Positions 1 through 7,045 are shown, counted from the stretch's first letter. The stretch is DNA of 7,146 nt from Actinomycetes bacterium (GCA_023336765.1 JAMBLL010000110.1:1-7146), one strand, 5' to 3'. Numbers and translations are program-made. The notes: generated by a model not told the origin, from the sequence alone.

Positions 1-440
1 ACGCGGGTTACCGGATACAACGGTCGAACACCATCGGACAGTTCGGGAAGCAATACTGGCCAGGCACCGCTCACCAACCGTGTGAGCACGATGACCGATA
101 GAACAGAAAGTCCAATGACAATCGCGATGTCGCGGGCCAAGTCCCTTCTTGTGCGGAAATGGACCACAGTCATCACGATGATGACCAGTGCGTAGATCAA
201 CCCGATTCCGTACACAACAGTGAAGGCCGTCAGCATCCACGAGGGGAATAACGCGATCAACTGACCGACGGCGTCCGTAGCCCACTCGATCTGATCAGAC
301 TTCAAAGCAGTGACAAGCACCATCAACACACCGAGTACACCAACCGCCACATCCATGGGGCGACGAGCACGGGCACCGTCAGCGGAGATAAAGAAACTAC
401 CTGCCGATTTGCGGACCCCGTCTGTGGTCTGAGAACCCAT
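1..440 (-). CDS. N-terminal part of a multi-pass membrane protein, possibly flippase-like (MprF/UPF0104 type)
   Basis: This gene reads leftward from an ATG at 438-440 and leaves the window after 146 codons, so its 3' part is missing. An AGGGAG ribosome binding site at 445-450, 4 nt from the ATG, supports this start. The first 28 residues are polar and contain an RARRP motif just before the first membrane helix. Hydrophobic segments lie at about residues 30-46, 71-93 and 104-121, with basic RTRR (residues 96-99) between the second and third. That arrangement (basic Arg-Arg-Pro, one helix, a loop, two helices, then Gly-Ala-Trp-Pro) resembles the N-terminus of large actinobacterial proteins annotated as lysylphosphatidylglycerol synthase transmembrane or flippase-like proteins. 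The diagnostic core is outside the window, so the family is a guess, but a coding membrane protein is well supported. It is divergent from the gene at 657. Confidence 0.6.
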   Translation of the reverse strand, partial: MGSQTTDGVRKSAGSFFISADGARARRPMDVAVGVLGVLMVLVTALKSDQIEWATDAVGQLIALFPSWMLTAFTVVYGIGLIYALVIIVMTVVHFRTRRDLARDIAIVIGLSVLSVIVLTRLVSGAWPVLLPELSDGVRPLYPVTR

Positions 441-656
441 TACTCTCCCTGTGGCTTTCGTGTGGGCTACCCGAGTCAATCACAAACACACTAGCCATAA
501 GTGCTACCTAGCCGTATCGCTCAGTGTGGTTGTTGGCGTGGCTTATGGGTGGCCGATCGACTGCTGGGAGGCATCGGGGGTTCGTATCGTGTAGCCACCT
601 GTCGGGGCATCTCGTCGTTGCACAGTAGAATCCGGTCGATCGTCGAAGGGAACTCA

Positions 657-1025
657 ATGGGTCAATCGGAAGAGGCGTGGAATGATGTCGGCGAGCAACT
701 GAAGACGCTCGGATCGATGTTCAAGGATCACTATCAGAGTCACGAGGGCGAGGTCCGTGCCGACGTGGTCTCGGACGACGAGGTCAAGGAGGCACTGCGC
801 ACGCTTGGAGACAGTGTCAAGACAGCCTTTGCGAGCATTGGCGATGCGATCGCAGATCAGGAGATTCGGACCGAAGCACGCCAGACAGCTGGCTCCTTCT
901 TCGATGCTCTCGGAGCCACATTCTCAGAACTCGGTGCAGACATCTCCAAGCAGCGGGACCAGGAATCCCCAGATCAGCCGCACTCAGATGAGCCCACCAC
1001 GACGGATGGTGCCGGGACCGAGTAG
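657..1025 (+). CDS. Small Ala/Glu-rich helical protein, 122 aa, unknown function
   Basis: The frame is open further upstream (an ATG exists at 501), but the ATG at 657 is preferred. It has a GAAGGG ribosome binding site at 645-650 with a 6-nt spacer, and the translation upstream of it is Cys/Arg/Trp-rich and unlike the rest. The protein is soluble, acidic and predicted largely alpha-helical, with no signal peptide or membrane segment. Three similar amphipathic segments are visible: residues 14-26 (QLKTLGSMFKDHY), 47-58 (ALRTLGDSVKTA) and 81-93 (FFDALGATFSELG). Each has a hydrophobic-x-x-Leu-Gly core followed by a bulky hydrophobic residue. The last 25 residues are a disordered Pro/Asp/Thr/Ser tail. 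Proteins of this look are common, uncharacterised, in actinobacteria. I do not recognise a function. It stands alone, convergent with the UbiB-like gene and divergent from the membrane protein to the left. Confidence 0.8.
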   Translation: MGQSEEAWNDVGEQLKTLGSMFKDHYQSHEGEVRADVVSDDEVKEALRTLGDSVKTAFASIGDAIADQEIRTEARQTAGSFFDALGATFSELGADISKQRDQESPDQPHSDEPTTTDGAGTE

Positions 1026-1031
1026 AAGACG

Positions 1032-1062
1032 TCGGCGAGTGACAGTGTTGGCCACCCGCCGA
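1032..1062. terminator. Candidate hairpin between convergent genes
   Basis: TCGGCG at 1032-1037 pairs perfectly with CGCCGA at 1057-1062. After one A-C mismatch (1038/1056) the stem continues with GTG (1039-1041) on CAC (1053-1055), leaving an 11-nt loop. It begins 6 nt after the stop of the 122-aa gene and lies 7 nt beyond the stop of the UbiB-like gene on the other strand, so it could serve both. No U-tract follows on either strand, so it is not a classical intrinsic terminator. The position in a short convergent gap is the main argument. Confidence 0.35.
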
Positions 1063-1069
1063 GGAGACC

Positions 1070-3283
1070 TCAGAGACGGTCCAGTGCATCCCGCCCGCGT
1101 GGCTTGGTGATCCTGAACAGCCGCCACAGGAGAATGAAGACGGCAATCATGCCGATCGCTGCGGAGATCGCGAATGTGGCAGCCGCAATGTCGGTAACGG
1201 GTTCGAGCGCACTCCCCTCAAGGCCACCGATCCCTGCGGCCAAAGCCGAGCCGGTCAATAGGCCAGCGATAAGGATGCCGAGCGTGAACATCATCGCGAT
1301 CCCGCGCAGCGCCGAGACATGGCGGTCCAGATCGCTCGTATCGAGCTCGACCGTGAAGCCGCCCTTCTTGAGGTTCGTCAACCACTTGAGCGCGCCTTCC
1401 TGGAGCGAAGGCAGTTGCTCCACAGCCTCTCTTACGGCGAAACTGGCCTGTCGCACCAGGGCATCCTTCACCACATCGGTGGTGATCGCCTCGGGAACCT
1501 GCTCTTTCCCCGCTTCAAGCGAACGTTCCATGAAGTCCTCACCGGTCCATGACGGCACGAGGGCATGGGTGATCGCCTCTGCCTGAGCCAATGACTTCAT
1601 CGCAAGAGTGAGCTGAGAGTCGAATCGGTATCCGGCTTGCTGCAAGATATCGAGTCCCAGGGGCAGCACCCTGCCGACGAGTTCGACCTTCTGCCCGGGT
1701 GGGGGATCCAGATACGGCGTCAGCTTGCGTTCGAAGTCCAGGTAATACTGTGCGTCATTGGTCTCGCGGTACGGCGTGGACAGCGATTTCAGTGTTTGGG
1801 CCAGGCCGCGAACATCGCCATTGCGGACTGCGAGTAACAGGCTGCCAAGCTTGATTCGCTGTTGAAACGTCAACTCACCCACCATGCCAGTGTCGAGCAT
1901 GACGACGTCACCGTTTTCGAGGTCAACGAACACATTGCCCGGGTGAGGATCTCCGTGGAAGAACCCGTCGATTACCAACATCTTCACAGCAGCACGTACC
2001 ACTCGATCTGCAAGCACCTCTCGGTCGAGTCCCGCGGCATCGATGGCATCCGAGTCGGTCGACTTCACACCGTCGATGAACTCCAGCGTGAGTACGCCAG
2101 TCGAGGAGAGTTCATAGACGACCTCGGGTACTCGAATGCCCTCCACAGATTCGAGAACGCGAGTGAGCCTGCGAGCGTTGTAGGCCTCAATCGTGTAGTC
2201 GAGTTCGCGCAGCAGGGTGGTGCCGAACTCGAGAACGATTCCTGAAAGGTCCATGTCTTCGGCCCAACGCGTGCGTCGTTCCAAGGCCTGGGACATGCGC
2301 ACCAGTATGCGAACGTCAGATCTCAGCTGGGCATGGATATCAGGGCGCTGGATCTTCACAGCAACGTCGCGACCGTCGTGCAGGACGGCGCGGTGTACCT
2401 GTGCGAGCGAGGCCGCCGCCAATGGGGTTTCATCGAATGTCGCGTACAGCTCTTCTGGCGGAGCGCCGAGTTCGTCAACTATCCGTTCCCGCGCCTGTTC
2501 ATAAGGGAATACAGCGACGTCGCTTTGCAGCTTCTCGAGTTCCTCCTGCCAATCGATCGGAAGTGTTCGTGCTTGACTTGAAATGATCTGGCCGATCTTG
2601 ACGTATGTAGGTCCGAGATCTTGAAGCAGGAGCCGAAAACGTACAGGTGACGGAACACGCCCAAGAGGAAATTCCGGCCTCCACAGCCAGGTTTGGAGGC
2701 GACGCCTGAAGCGCGCTATCGCCCCGTCGCCGTCAAAGAGCGCATCGATGCCATGGAACTGGAGCATCTGACGAACACGAAGCAGCCGAAGTCGCTCTTC
2801 TGCAGTGGTGCTGAATCGAACGAACCCGAGTTCCGTGCGCTGGAGATGGAGACCGCCTTGCTCCGGAACGATTGGAGGGGTGAGGCCAAGGAAGCCGATT
2901 CCTCCCAATCGCAGCACACCCAACGCCATGCCTCCGACAAGAACCTGCCAGAAGGAACTCGCTTCGAGTGATCCCGAGATGAGAACTAGCAAGCCAAAGA
3001 TGACGACATCGACAAGCATGACGACCAGTCCGTAGGTCTGGACCACGAAAGGCATGAGAATGAGATCCAGCATCGGCCGAACGAAGATGTTGAGCAGGCC
3101 GTAGATAACCGCGAGGAGAGCTATCGATCCGAGCTTCAGATCAAGCTCTGTCCGGAATCCCGGCATGAACGCAAGTACGATGGTGATGAACGCGATATCC
3201 ATCATGAATCGGACCATGATGACCCGGAAGTTCACGCGGCGCTTGCGTTGGGGTTTCTCACTTGACACTAGAACCTCGGTCAT
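1070..3283 (-). CDS. Membrane-anchored AarF/UbiB (ABC1) kinase-like protein with N-terminal holin-like domain
   Basis: The product is 737 aa, longer than the usual 430-560 aa of the family. The ATG at 3281-3283 is preceded by GAAAGGA (3292-3298). Residues 29-134 hold about four hydrophobic helices; the stretch around 60-104 (LLNIFVRPMLDLILMPF, then a long helix) resembles the phage holin superfamily IV membrane domain. The ABC1 atypical kinase domain follows at about 200-640. It shows the KxGQ motif (K229-Q232), the Ala-rich loop AAAS (289-292) that replaces the glycine-rich loop, VAVK (K310), ELD (360-362), HGDPHPGN (443-450) and the metal-binding Asp (D464). The last motif reads DTG (464-466) where DFG is usual. 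Two C-terminal helices (about 659-682 and 700-722) match the family's membrane anchor. Family members act in quinone biosynthesis or lipid homeostasis with ATPase more than protein kinase activity; the role here is inferred. It is transcribed alone, divergent from the aldolase gene. Confidence 0.93.
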   Translation of the reverse strand: MTEVLVSSEKPQRKRRVNFRVIMVRFMMDIAFITIVLAFMPGFRTELDLKLGSIALLAVIYGLLNIFVRPMLDLILMPFVVQTYGLVVMLVDVVIFGLLVLISGSLEASSFWQVLVGGMALGVLRLGGIGFLGLTPPIVPEQGGLHLQRTELGFVRFSTTAEERLRLLRVRQMLQFHGIDALFDGDGAIARFRRRLQTWLWRPEFPLGRVPSPVRFRLLLQDLGPTYVKIGQIISSQARTLPIDWQEELEKLQSDVAVFPYEQARERIVDELGAPPEELYATFDETPLAAASLAQVHRAVLHDGRDVAVKIQRPDIHAQLRSDVRILVRMSQALERRTRWAEDMDLSGIVLEFGTTLLRELDYTIEAYNARRLTRVLESVEGIRVPEVVYELSSTGVLTLEFIDGVKSTDSDAIDAAGLDREVLADRVVRAAVKMLVIDGFFHGDPHPGNVFVDLENGDVVMLDTGMVGELTFQQRIKLGSLLLAVRNGDVRGLAQTLKSLSTPYRETNDAQYYLDFERKLTPYLDPPPGQKVELVGRVLPLGLDILQQAGYRFDSQLTLAMKSLAQAEAITHALVPSWTGEDFMERSLEAGKEQVPEAITTDVVKDALVRQASFAVREAVEQLPSLQEGALKWLTNLKKGGFTVELDTSDLDRHVSALRGIAMMFTLGILIAGLLTGSALAAGIGGLEGSALEPVTDIAAATFAISAAIGMIAVFILLWRLFRITKPRGRDALDRL

Positions 3284-3380
3284 GAAGCATTTCCTTTCGT
3301 GTTCCGTGATCGCGGGATGGCAGTCGGTCGATCGCCATCACCCCATGTTGGTGCATTGTGGATCGGGTGGGGTGCAAGAC

Positions 3381-3408
3381 ATAGTACCGGTTTGATTGAT
3401 GGTTCAGT
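3381..3408 (-). promoter_or_regulatory. Weak candidate promoter for the UbiB-like gene
   Basis: On the minus strand a TACTAT hexamer (3381-3386) resembles a sigma-70 type -10 element and lies about 100 nt upstream of the start codon. The best -35 match, ACTGAA at 3403-3408, is poor although the 16-nt spacing is acceptable. The call rests mainly on the -10 hexamer and on its place in the divergent spacer. Confidence 0.2.
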
Positions 3409-3468
3409 CGATGCGAGACGGGACCACTCAGGCTTCTCGTCGGGGACTACGCAAGGCTCCGCTGACGG

Positions 3469-3498
3469 GTTGTTCGTGTGTTGCCGATCCCGAACGAC
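3469..3498. promoter_or_regulatory. Inverted repeat upstream of the aldolase-kinase unit, possible operator
   Basis: GTTGTTCG (3469-3476) and CGAACGAC (3491-3498) are reverse complements at 7 of 8 positions, with a 14-nt spacer. The arm centres are 22 bp apart, about two helical turns, which suits a dimeric regulator on one face of DNA. A further GAACG follows at 3500-3504, giving a direct repeat next to the right arm. The element ends 34 nt before the aldolase start codon, where a repressor could block transcription or early elongation. No regulator gene is in the window, and an 8-bp arm can occur by chance. Confidence 0.3.
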
Positions 3499-3532
3499 GG
3501 AACGCTCGTACCATCATGCCCGAGGTGACGAC

Positions 3533-4552
3533 ATGACACAGAAGACCCTTGACGCGAGGCTGACGAGGATATTGGCCAGCCCCTCAGTCGATGACTTCAT
3601 CCTCGCTGATGCGAAGGACGCAGACATGGCACACGGCATCGCCGCGCCCGGCATGAGCCACGCGGACCCGGGTGCTACAACCCGTCAACGATCTCTCCAG
3701 GAGTACCGCGACCTCATTCGTGAGAACACCCGCCAGGGCCTTGTCGACATCATGCTCATGAGTGCGAGCACCAACGATCTGCTCACGCTCGACGAAGGGA
3801 TATTCTCGGACAGCACGGTGACACCAGCGATCCGCGCGAACGACACGACCGATATTTGGATGGCGCGGGGAGGGGCGTACGCCGGCCAACCCTCGCTGCC
3901 GTTTCGGAGCGCCTCTCTCGAGCGGGCGATGTGTGGGAAACCAGAGTGCGAACCGCACGAACGGGCCAAAGGCGCCAGCCTGGGGCTGTACTCGATCACC
4001 TTCAACAACGACGCTGCAGCCGACCAGTTGGTCCTGAGCGCCTATGCCCATTTCCGTGAGGAAGCCGCTTCCAGGGGGTTCCGCCACTTCCTGGAGTTCT
4101 TCGATCCGAATGCACCCATCTCGCCGGTCGCAGATGTCGGCAAGTTCATGAACGACATGATCGTCAGGACCCTCGCGGGCGTGGCCGGAGACGCTCGGCC
4201 ACTCTTCCTGAAGGTCGCCTACAACGGACCTAGTGCCATGGAGGAGTTGACCAGCTACGACTCCGACATGATCGTTGGCATCATGGGTGGATCCGCTGGC
4301 ACCACGTTCGACGCATTCCATCAATTGTGGGAGGCACGCAAGTGCGGTGCCCGCGCTGCCCTGTACGGACGGATGATCAACAACGCCGAGGACCAGCAGA
4401 GCTTCATACGGCATCTCCGTGCGTTGGCCGATGGACAGACGACTCCGGACGAGGCGGTGCGGTCCTATCACGCTGATCTCGAACGGATGGGACTGCGCCC
4501 TCTGCGTTCGTTGGAAAACGATCTGTCGTCAACCATCCCTGCTGGCTCGTGA
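3533..4552 (+). CDS. Putative class I aldolase-like TIM-barrel protein (DeoC/LacD-type)
   Basis: The product is 339 aa and cytosolic. The ATG at 3533 has a GAGGTG ribosome binding site at 3522-3527; an upstream in-frame ATG at 3299 lacks such context and would add a Ser/Arg/Gly-rich, non-conserved-looking stretch. Alternating strand/helix segments fit a beta/alpha barrel. Visible landmarks are FILADAKDADMA (22-33), VDIMLMSAS (71-79), NDTTDIW (103-109), LYSITFNND (152-160), HFLEFFDPN (185-193), LFLKVAYNGP (224-233), VGIMGGSAGTT (248-258) and ALYGRMIN (276-283). K227 after a hydrophobic strand is the likely Schiff-base lysine by analogy with class I aldolases, and GGSAGTT resembles a phosphate-binding loop. 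An unusual C134-x4-C139-x2-H142 cluster sits in a loop. A PfkB kinase gene begins 43 bp downstream, so the expected substrate is a phosphorylated sugar or sugar acid. The exact reaction is unknown; the aldolase assignment rests on fold-like pattern and context. Confidence 0.72.
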   Translation: MTQKTLDARLTRILASPSVDDFILADAKDADMAHGIAAPGMSHADPGATTRQRSLQEYRDLIRENTRQGLVDIMLMSASTNDLLTLDEGIFSDSTVTPAIRANDTTDIWMARGGAYAGQPSLPFRSASLERAMCGKPECEPHERAKGASLGLYSITFNNDAAADQLVLSAYAHFREEAASRGFRHFLEFFDPNAPISPVADVGKFMNDMIVRTLAGVAGDARPLFLKVAYNGPSAMEELTSYDSDMIVGIMGGSAGTTFDAFHQLWEARKCGARAALYGRMINNAEDQQSFIRHLRALADGQTTPDEAVRSYHADLERMGLRPLRSLENDLSSTIPAGS

Positions 4553-4595
4553 ACAACCTGTATACGAGCGGTCCGGTCCGTGGCTGGACAGAACG

Positions 4596-5606
4596 GTGAG
4601 CCGCTTGCAGCGATCCGGGGTACTGGCCGCCGGCAGCTTTGTTCTCGATCACGTGAAGGTGATTGACGTATGGCCTGAGCAAGAGATGCTGGCGAGCATC
4701 GCGTCCGAGACGATGAGCAATGGAGGCGGTCCGTACAATGTTCTAAAGGACCTCGAAGCACTCGGTGCTGAGTTCCCGCTTGAGGCTGCTGGACTCCTGG
4801 GTGACGATACCGACGCGGACTGGATCCGCGCCGACTGCCTCGGACATGACATCGATACAGGACAACTTCGTACGACAGGCATGGCCGCCACGTCCTACAC
4901 CGATGCGATGTGCGTCGAGAGCGACGGACGACGAACGTTCTTCCACCAACGCGGAGCGAACGCCGTCTTCACGTCGGAGCACGTCGACCTCGAAGCCAGT
5001 AACGCCAAGATCTTCCTACTGGGCTACCTGCTCCTGCTCGATGCCATGGATCAACTCAACGACGACGGCAGCACAGAGGCGTCCAATCTGCTCCAAGGAG
5101 CGCGCTCGCTGGGTTATCTCACGGCGGTCGAAACGGTATCGATCGCCGACACACGATTCCGAGACGTGGTCATCGCGTCCCTGGCGCAGGCCGACTACTT
5201 CTTCCTCAATGAGGTCGAGGCATCGCTACTCCTTGACGTGCACGTCACGCCAACAAGCGGGGCACTGCGATCCGCGGCCGCTGCCATCGCAGCATTGGGA
5301 GCGCCAGGCCGAGTGATCGTGCACTGTGTCGAGGGCGCCGTGTGCCGCGATCCTGACGGTGCGTTGGCCACGCAGCCATCGCTCGACCTGCCGGTTGACA
5401 TGATCGAAGGCAGCACAGGCGCGGGGGACGCGTTCACCGCCGGTTTCCTTTACGGTGTCCACGAGGATGCCGATGTACAGACATGCTTGCTCCAGGGGGT
5501 GTCTGCTGCTGCCCAGAGTCTCAGGCACCCGACGGCGTCCGGGGGAATGAGGTTGCTGGACGAATGCATGAGACTGCCCGATCGCTTCAGCTTTCGCAGA
5601 TTCTGA
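4596..5606 (+). CDS. PfkB/ribokinase-family carbohydrate kinase
   Basis: The product is 336 aa, a normal length for the family. The frame is open back to 4419, overlapping the aldolase gene, but family homology begins at about residue 9, so the GTG at 4596 is the best start. Its ribosome binding site is weak (GGA at 4586-4588), which suggests translation helped by ribosomes finishing the aldolase gene 43 bp upstream. Landmarks are the N-terminal AAGSFVLDHV (11-20), the substrate-binding GGGPYN (43-48), RGAN (119-122), FFLNEVEASLL (202-212, the N-x-x-E type metal/phosphate motif) and the signature STGAGDAFTAG (273-283) with catalytic base D278 and the anion-hole glycines. It transfers phosphate from ATP to a sugar hydroxyl, presumably making the substrate of the neighbouring aldolase. 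No transporter gene accompanies the pair. The sugar cannot be told from sequence. Confidence 0.9.
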   Translation: MSRLQRSGVLAAGSFVLDHVKVIDVWPEQEMLASIASETMSNGGGPYNVLKDLEALGAEFPLEAAGLLGDDTDADWIRADCLGHDIDTGQLRTTGMAATSYTDAMCVESDGRRTFFHQRGANAVFTSEHVDLEASNAKIFLLGYLLLLDAMDQLNDDGSTEASNLLQGARSLGYLTAVETVSIADTRFRDVVIASLAQADYFFLNEVEASLLLDVHVTPTSGALRSAAAAIAALGAPGRVIVHCVEGAVCRDPDGALATQPSLDLPVDMIEGSTGAGDAFTAGFLYGVHEDADVQTCLLQGVSAAAQSLRHPTASGGMRLLDECMRLPDRFSFRRF

Positions 5607-5754
5607 ACGCGTGACGACGGACGTCGACTCTCCACGGGGCCAGGAACTTCATTGCACAAACGATCCCGCCCCCAATAGCCGTTTGCGAGGCGGCGTCCGA
5701 TATCTGGTCTTCTGCTCTTGGCGCTATCCTTGAAGCCAAGCCAGGTACGCAGAC

Positions 5755-6924
5755 ATGAAACCGAGAATCACACTCTTAACCCTGCTCGTCACGATGCTTG
5801 GCGTTGCCGCTCTCCCTGCGTTTGCACAGACGGACACCGACGATGGTCCGGTTGTCCAGGCAGTCATGTTCTACTCCCCAACATGCGGGCACTGTGAACT
5901 CGTCATCAACGAGCACCTGCCCGTCATATTCGAGCAGTTCGGCGGCGAGCCAACGGTGCTCTACGACGACACCGTTCCTCTCGAGGAGGTCGCCTTCTAC
6001 GAGATGACGAACGGGACGCTCGACATCCTCCTGGTCGACGGGAGCGTGGAGGCAGGAGCGATCATGTTCGCGGAGGACTCACAGCGACTCGCCATAGACA
6101 GGCCGGGCGTGCCCCGCCTCGACATCGAGGACATCTACCTCGTAGGCTCCCAACAGATCCCCGATGAACTCCCAGGCATCATCGAAGAGGGCCTGGCCAA
6201 CGGTGGTATTCCATGGCCAGACGTCCCCGGGCTTGAAGAGGCGCTCGCAAGGATCCCCGGCGCCTCCGAAGTGGACCAGCCGATCAGCGAGGACTCCGCT
6301 GGTGATCCCGCTGGCGAAACTGCCGGGACCATCCCTGCTGCCGCAGACGAATCGGTCGGTGACAAGATCGCTCGGGACCCGTTGGGCAACGGTCTCGCGA
6401 TCCTCGTCCTCGTCGGACTGCTTGTCAGCCTCGTCCTCGTCCCCATCCTGGTGCGTCGCGGATCACTTCAGGGCGGTCCCCGGTGGGTCATCCCTGTGCT
6501 CGCCGTCATCGGCCTGGGGGTCTCTCTGTACCTGGCGAGCGTCGAAACGAGCGGTGTCGAAGCTGTCTGCGGACCCGTCGGCGATTGCAACGCTGTGCAG
6601 CAGAGCGCGTACGCGTCGATCTTCGGGGTACCGATAGGAGTCCTCGGGGCGATCGCCTATATCGCTCTCATCATCGGTTGGATCGTCACGCAGTCCTCGA
6701 AGGGCCGCGCCGCCGACATCGCAGCCGTTCTCATAGCCCTGACCGCGTTCGGAGGCACCATGTTCTCGATCTATCTGACGTTCCTCGAACCGTTCGTGAT
6801 CGGGGCCACATGCATGTGGTGTCTGACGTCGGCTCTCGCCATCGTCGGGTTGCTCTGGTTCACCGCCGCACCCGGATGGGCCGCATTCGAGCGACTCCGA
6901 GGATCGGCATCCACCGGCGAGTAG
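5755..6924 (+). CDS. Exported thioredoxin-like domain fused to VKOR-family quinone-linked disulfide oxidase
   Basis: The product is 389 aa. A signal peptide covers residues 1-24, with likely cleavage after AFA. A thioredoxin-like domain follows (about 32-165) with active site CGHC (44-47) and a candidate cis-Pro at GVP (118-120). A Pro/Ala/acidic linker leads to an extra helix (about 213-234) ending in RR (inside). The VKOR core then has four helices (about 244-262, 293-312, 320-343, 350-371), loop cysteines C272 and C278, conserved S284 and redox motif CMWC (353-356). With the thioredoxin domain outside, the extra helix places all cysteine pairs on the outer face, so the topology is consistent. 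In this family VKOR reoxidises the thioredoxin partner and passes electrons to quinone, driving disulfide formation in secreted proteins. The ribosome binding site is weak (AGG about 10 nt upstream); TATCCT at 5725-5730 is a possible -10 element. It appears to be monocistronic. Confidence 0.92.
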   Translation: MKPRITLLTLLVTMLGVAALPAFAQTDTDDGPVVQAVMFYSPTCGHCELVINEHLPVIFEQFGGEPTVLYDDTVPLEEVAFYEMTNGTLDILLVDGSVEAGAIMFAEDSQRLAIDRPGVPRLDIEDIYLVGSQQIPDELPGIIEEGLANGGIPWPDVPGLEEALARIPGASEVDQPISEDSAGDPAGETAGTIPAAADESVGDKIARDPLGNGLAILVLVGLLVSLVLVPILVRRGSLQGGPRWVIPVLAVIGLGVSLYLASVETSGVEAVCGPVGDCNAVQQSAYASIFGVPIGVLGAIAYIALIIGWIVTQSSKGRAADIAAVLIALTAFGGTMFSIYLTFLEPFVIGATCMWCLTSALAIVGLLWFTAAPGWAAFERLRGSASTGE

Positions 6925-7017
6925 CAACGTTAGCGGGGCACTACGACCCGGAATTGAACACATATCCGGCACTTCGGATGTCAGTGGGGTCGGAGAGAAC
7001 CAGGGAGACATCGGGCA

Positions 7018-7045
7018 GTAGTACGTCGTAGGTATGGCGCACTAC
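7018..7045. terminator. Candidate hairpin downstream of the VKOR gene
   Basis: GTAGTACG (7018-7025) pairs with CGCACTAC (7038-7045) over 7 of 8 positions (one A-C mismatch) around a 12-nt loop. It lies in the gap between the VKOR gene and the probable convergent gene at the right edge, 17 nt beyond the latter's stop codon. No T-run follows on the plus strand. It is nearly 100 nt from the VKOR stop, so it fits the minus-strand gene better. Confidence 0.25.

Noticed and set aside
501..656. Upstream extension of the 122-aa protein to an ATG at 501
   Set aside because: The added residues are Cys/Trp/Arg-rich and unlike the rest, whereas the ATG at 657 has a good ribosome binding site.
1104..1586. 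Plus-strand open frame opposite the UbiB-like gene
   Set aside because: It mirrors codons of a clear UbiB-family protein, has no ribosome binding site of note, and its translation has no motif.
3299..3532. Upstream extension of the aldolase-like protein to an ATG at 3299
   Set aside because: It would fill the whole divergent promoter region, and the ATG at 3533 has GAGGTG at the right distance.
3584..4471. Long open frame (295 codons) on the minus strand opposite the aldolase gene
   Set aside because: It is antisense to a well-supported gene, its translation is Arg/His/Gly-rich without a recognisable domain, and it is the usual by-product of high-GC codon use.
5607..5754. Possible terminator after the kinase gene (CGACG/CGTCG around 5613-5624, or GGGGC at 5636-5640 with GCCCC at 5668-5672)
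   Set aside because: The first has too small a loop and the second only five pairs around a 27-nt loop; neither is followed by a T-run.
6463..7031. Overlapping open frames on both strands across the VKOR 3' end
   Set aside because: Both cross conserved VKOR coding sequence and give Arg-rich or Asp/Arg/Gly-rich translations typical of shadow frames.
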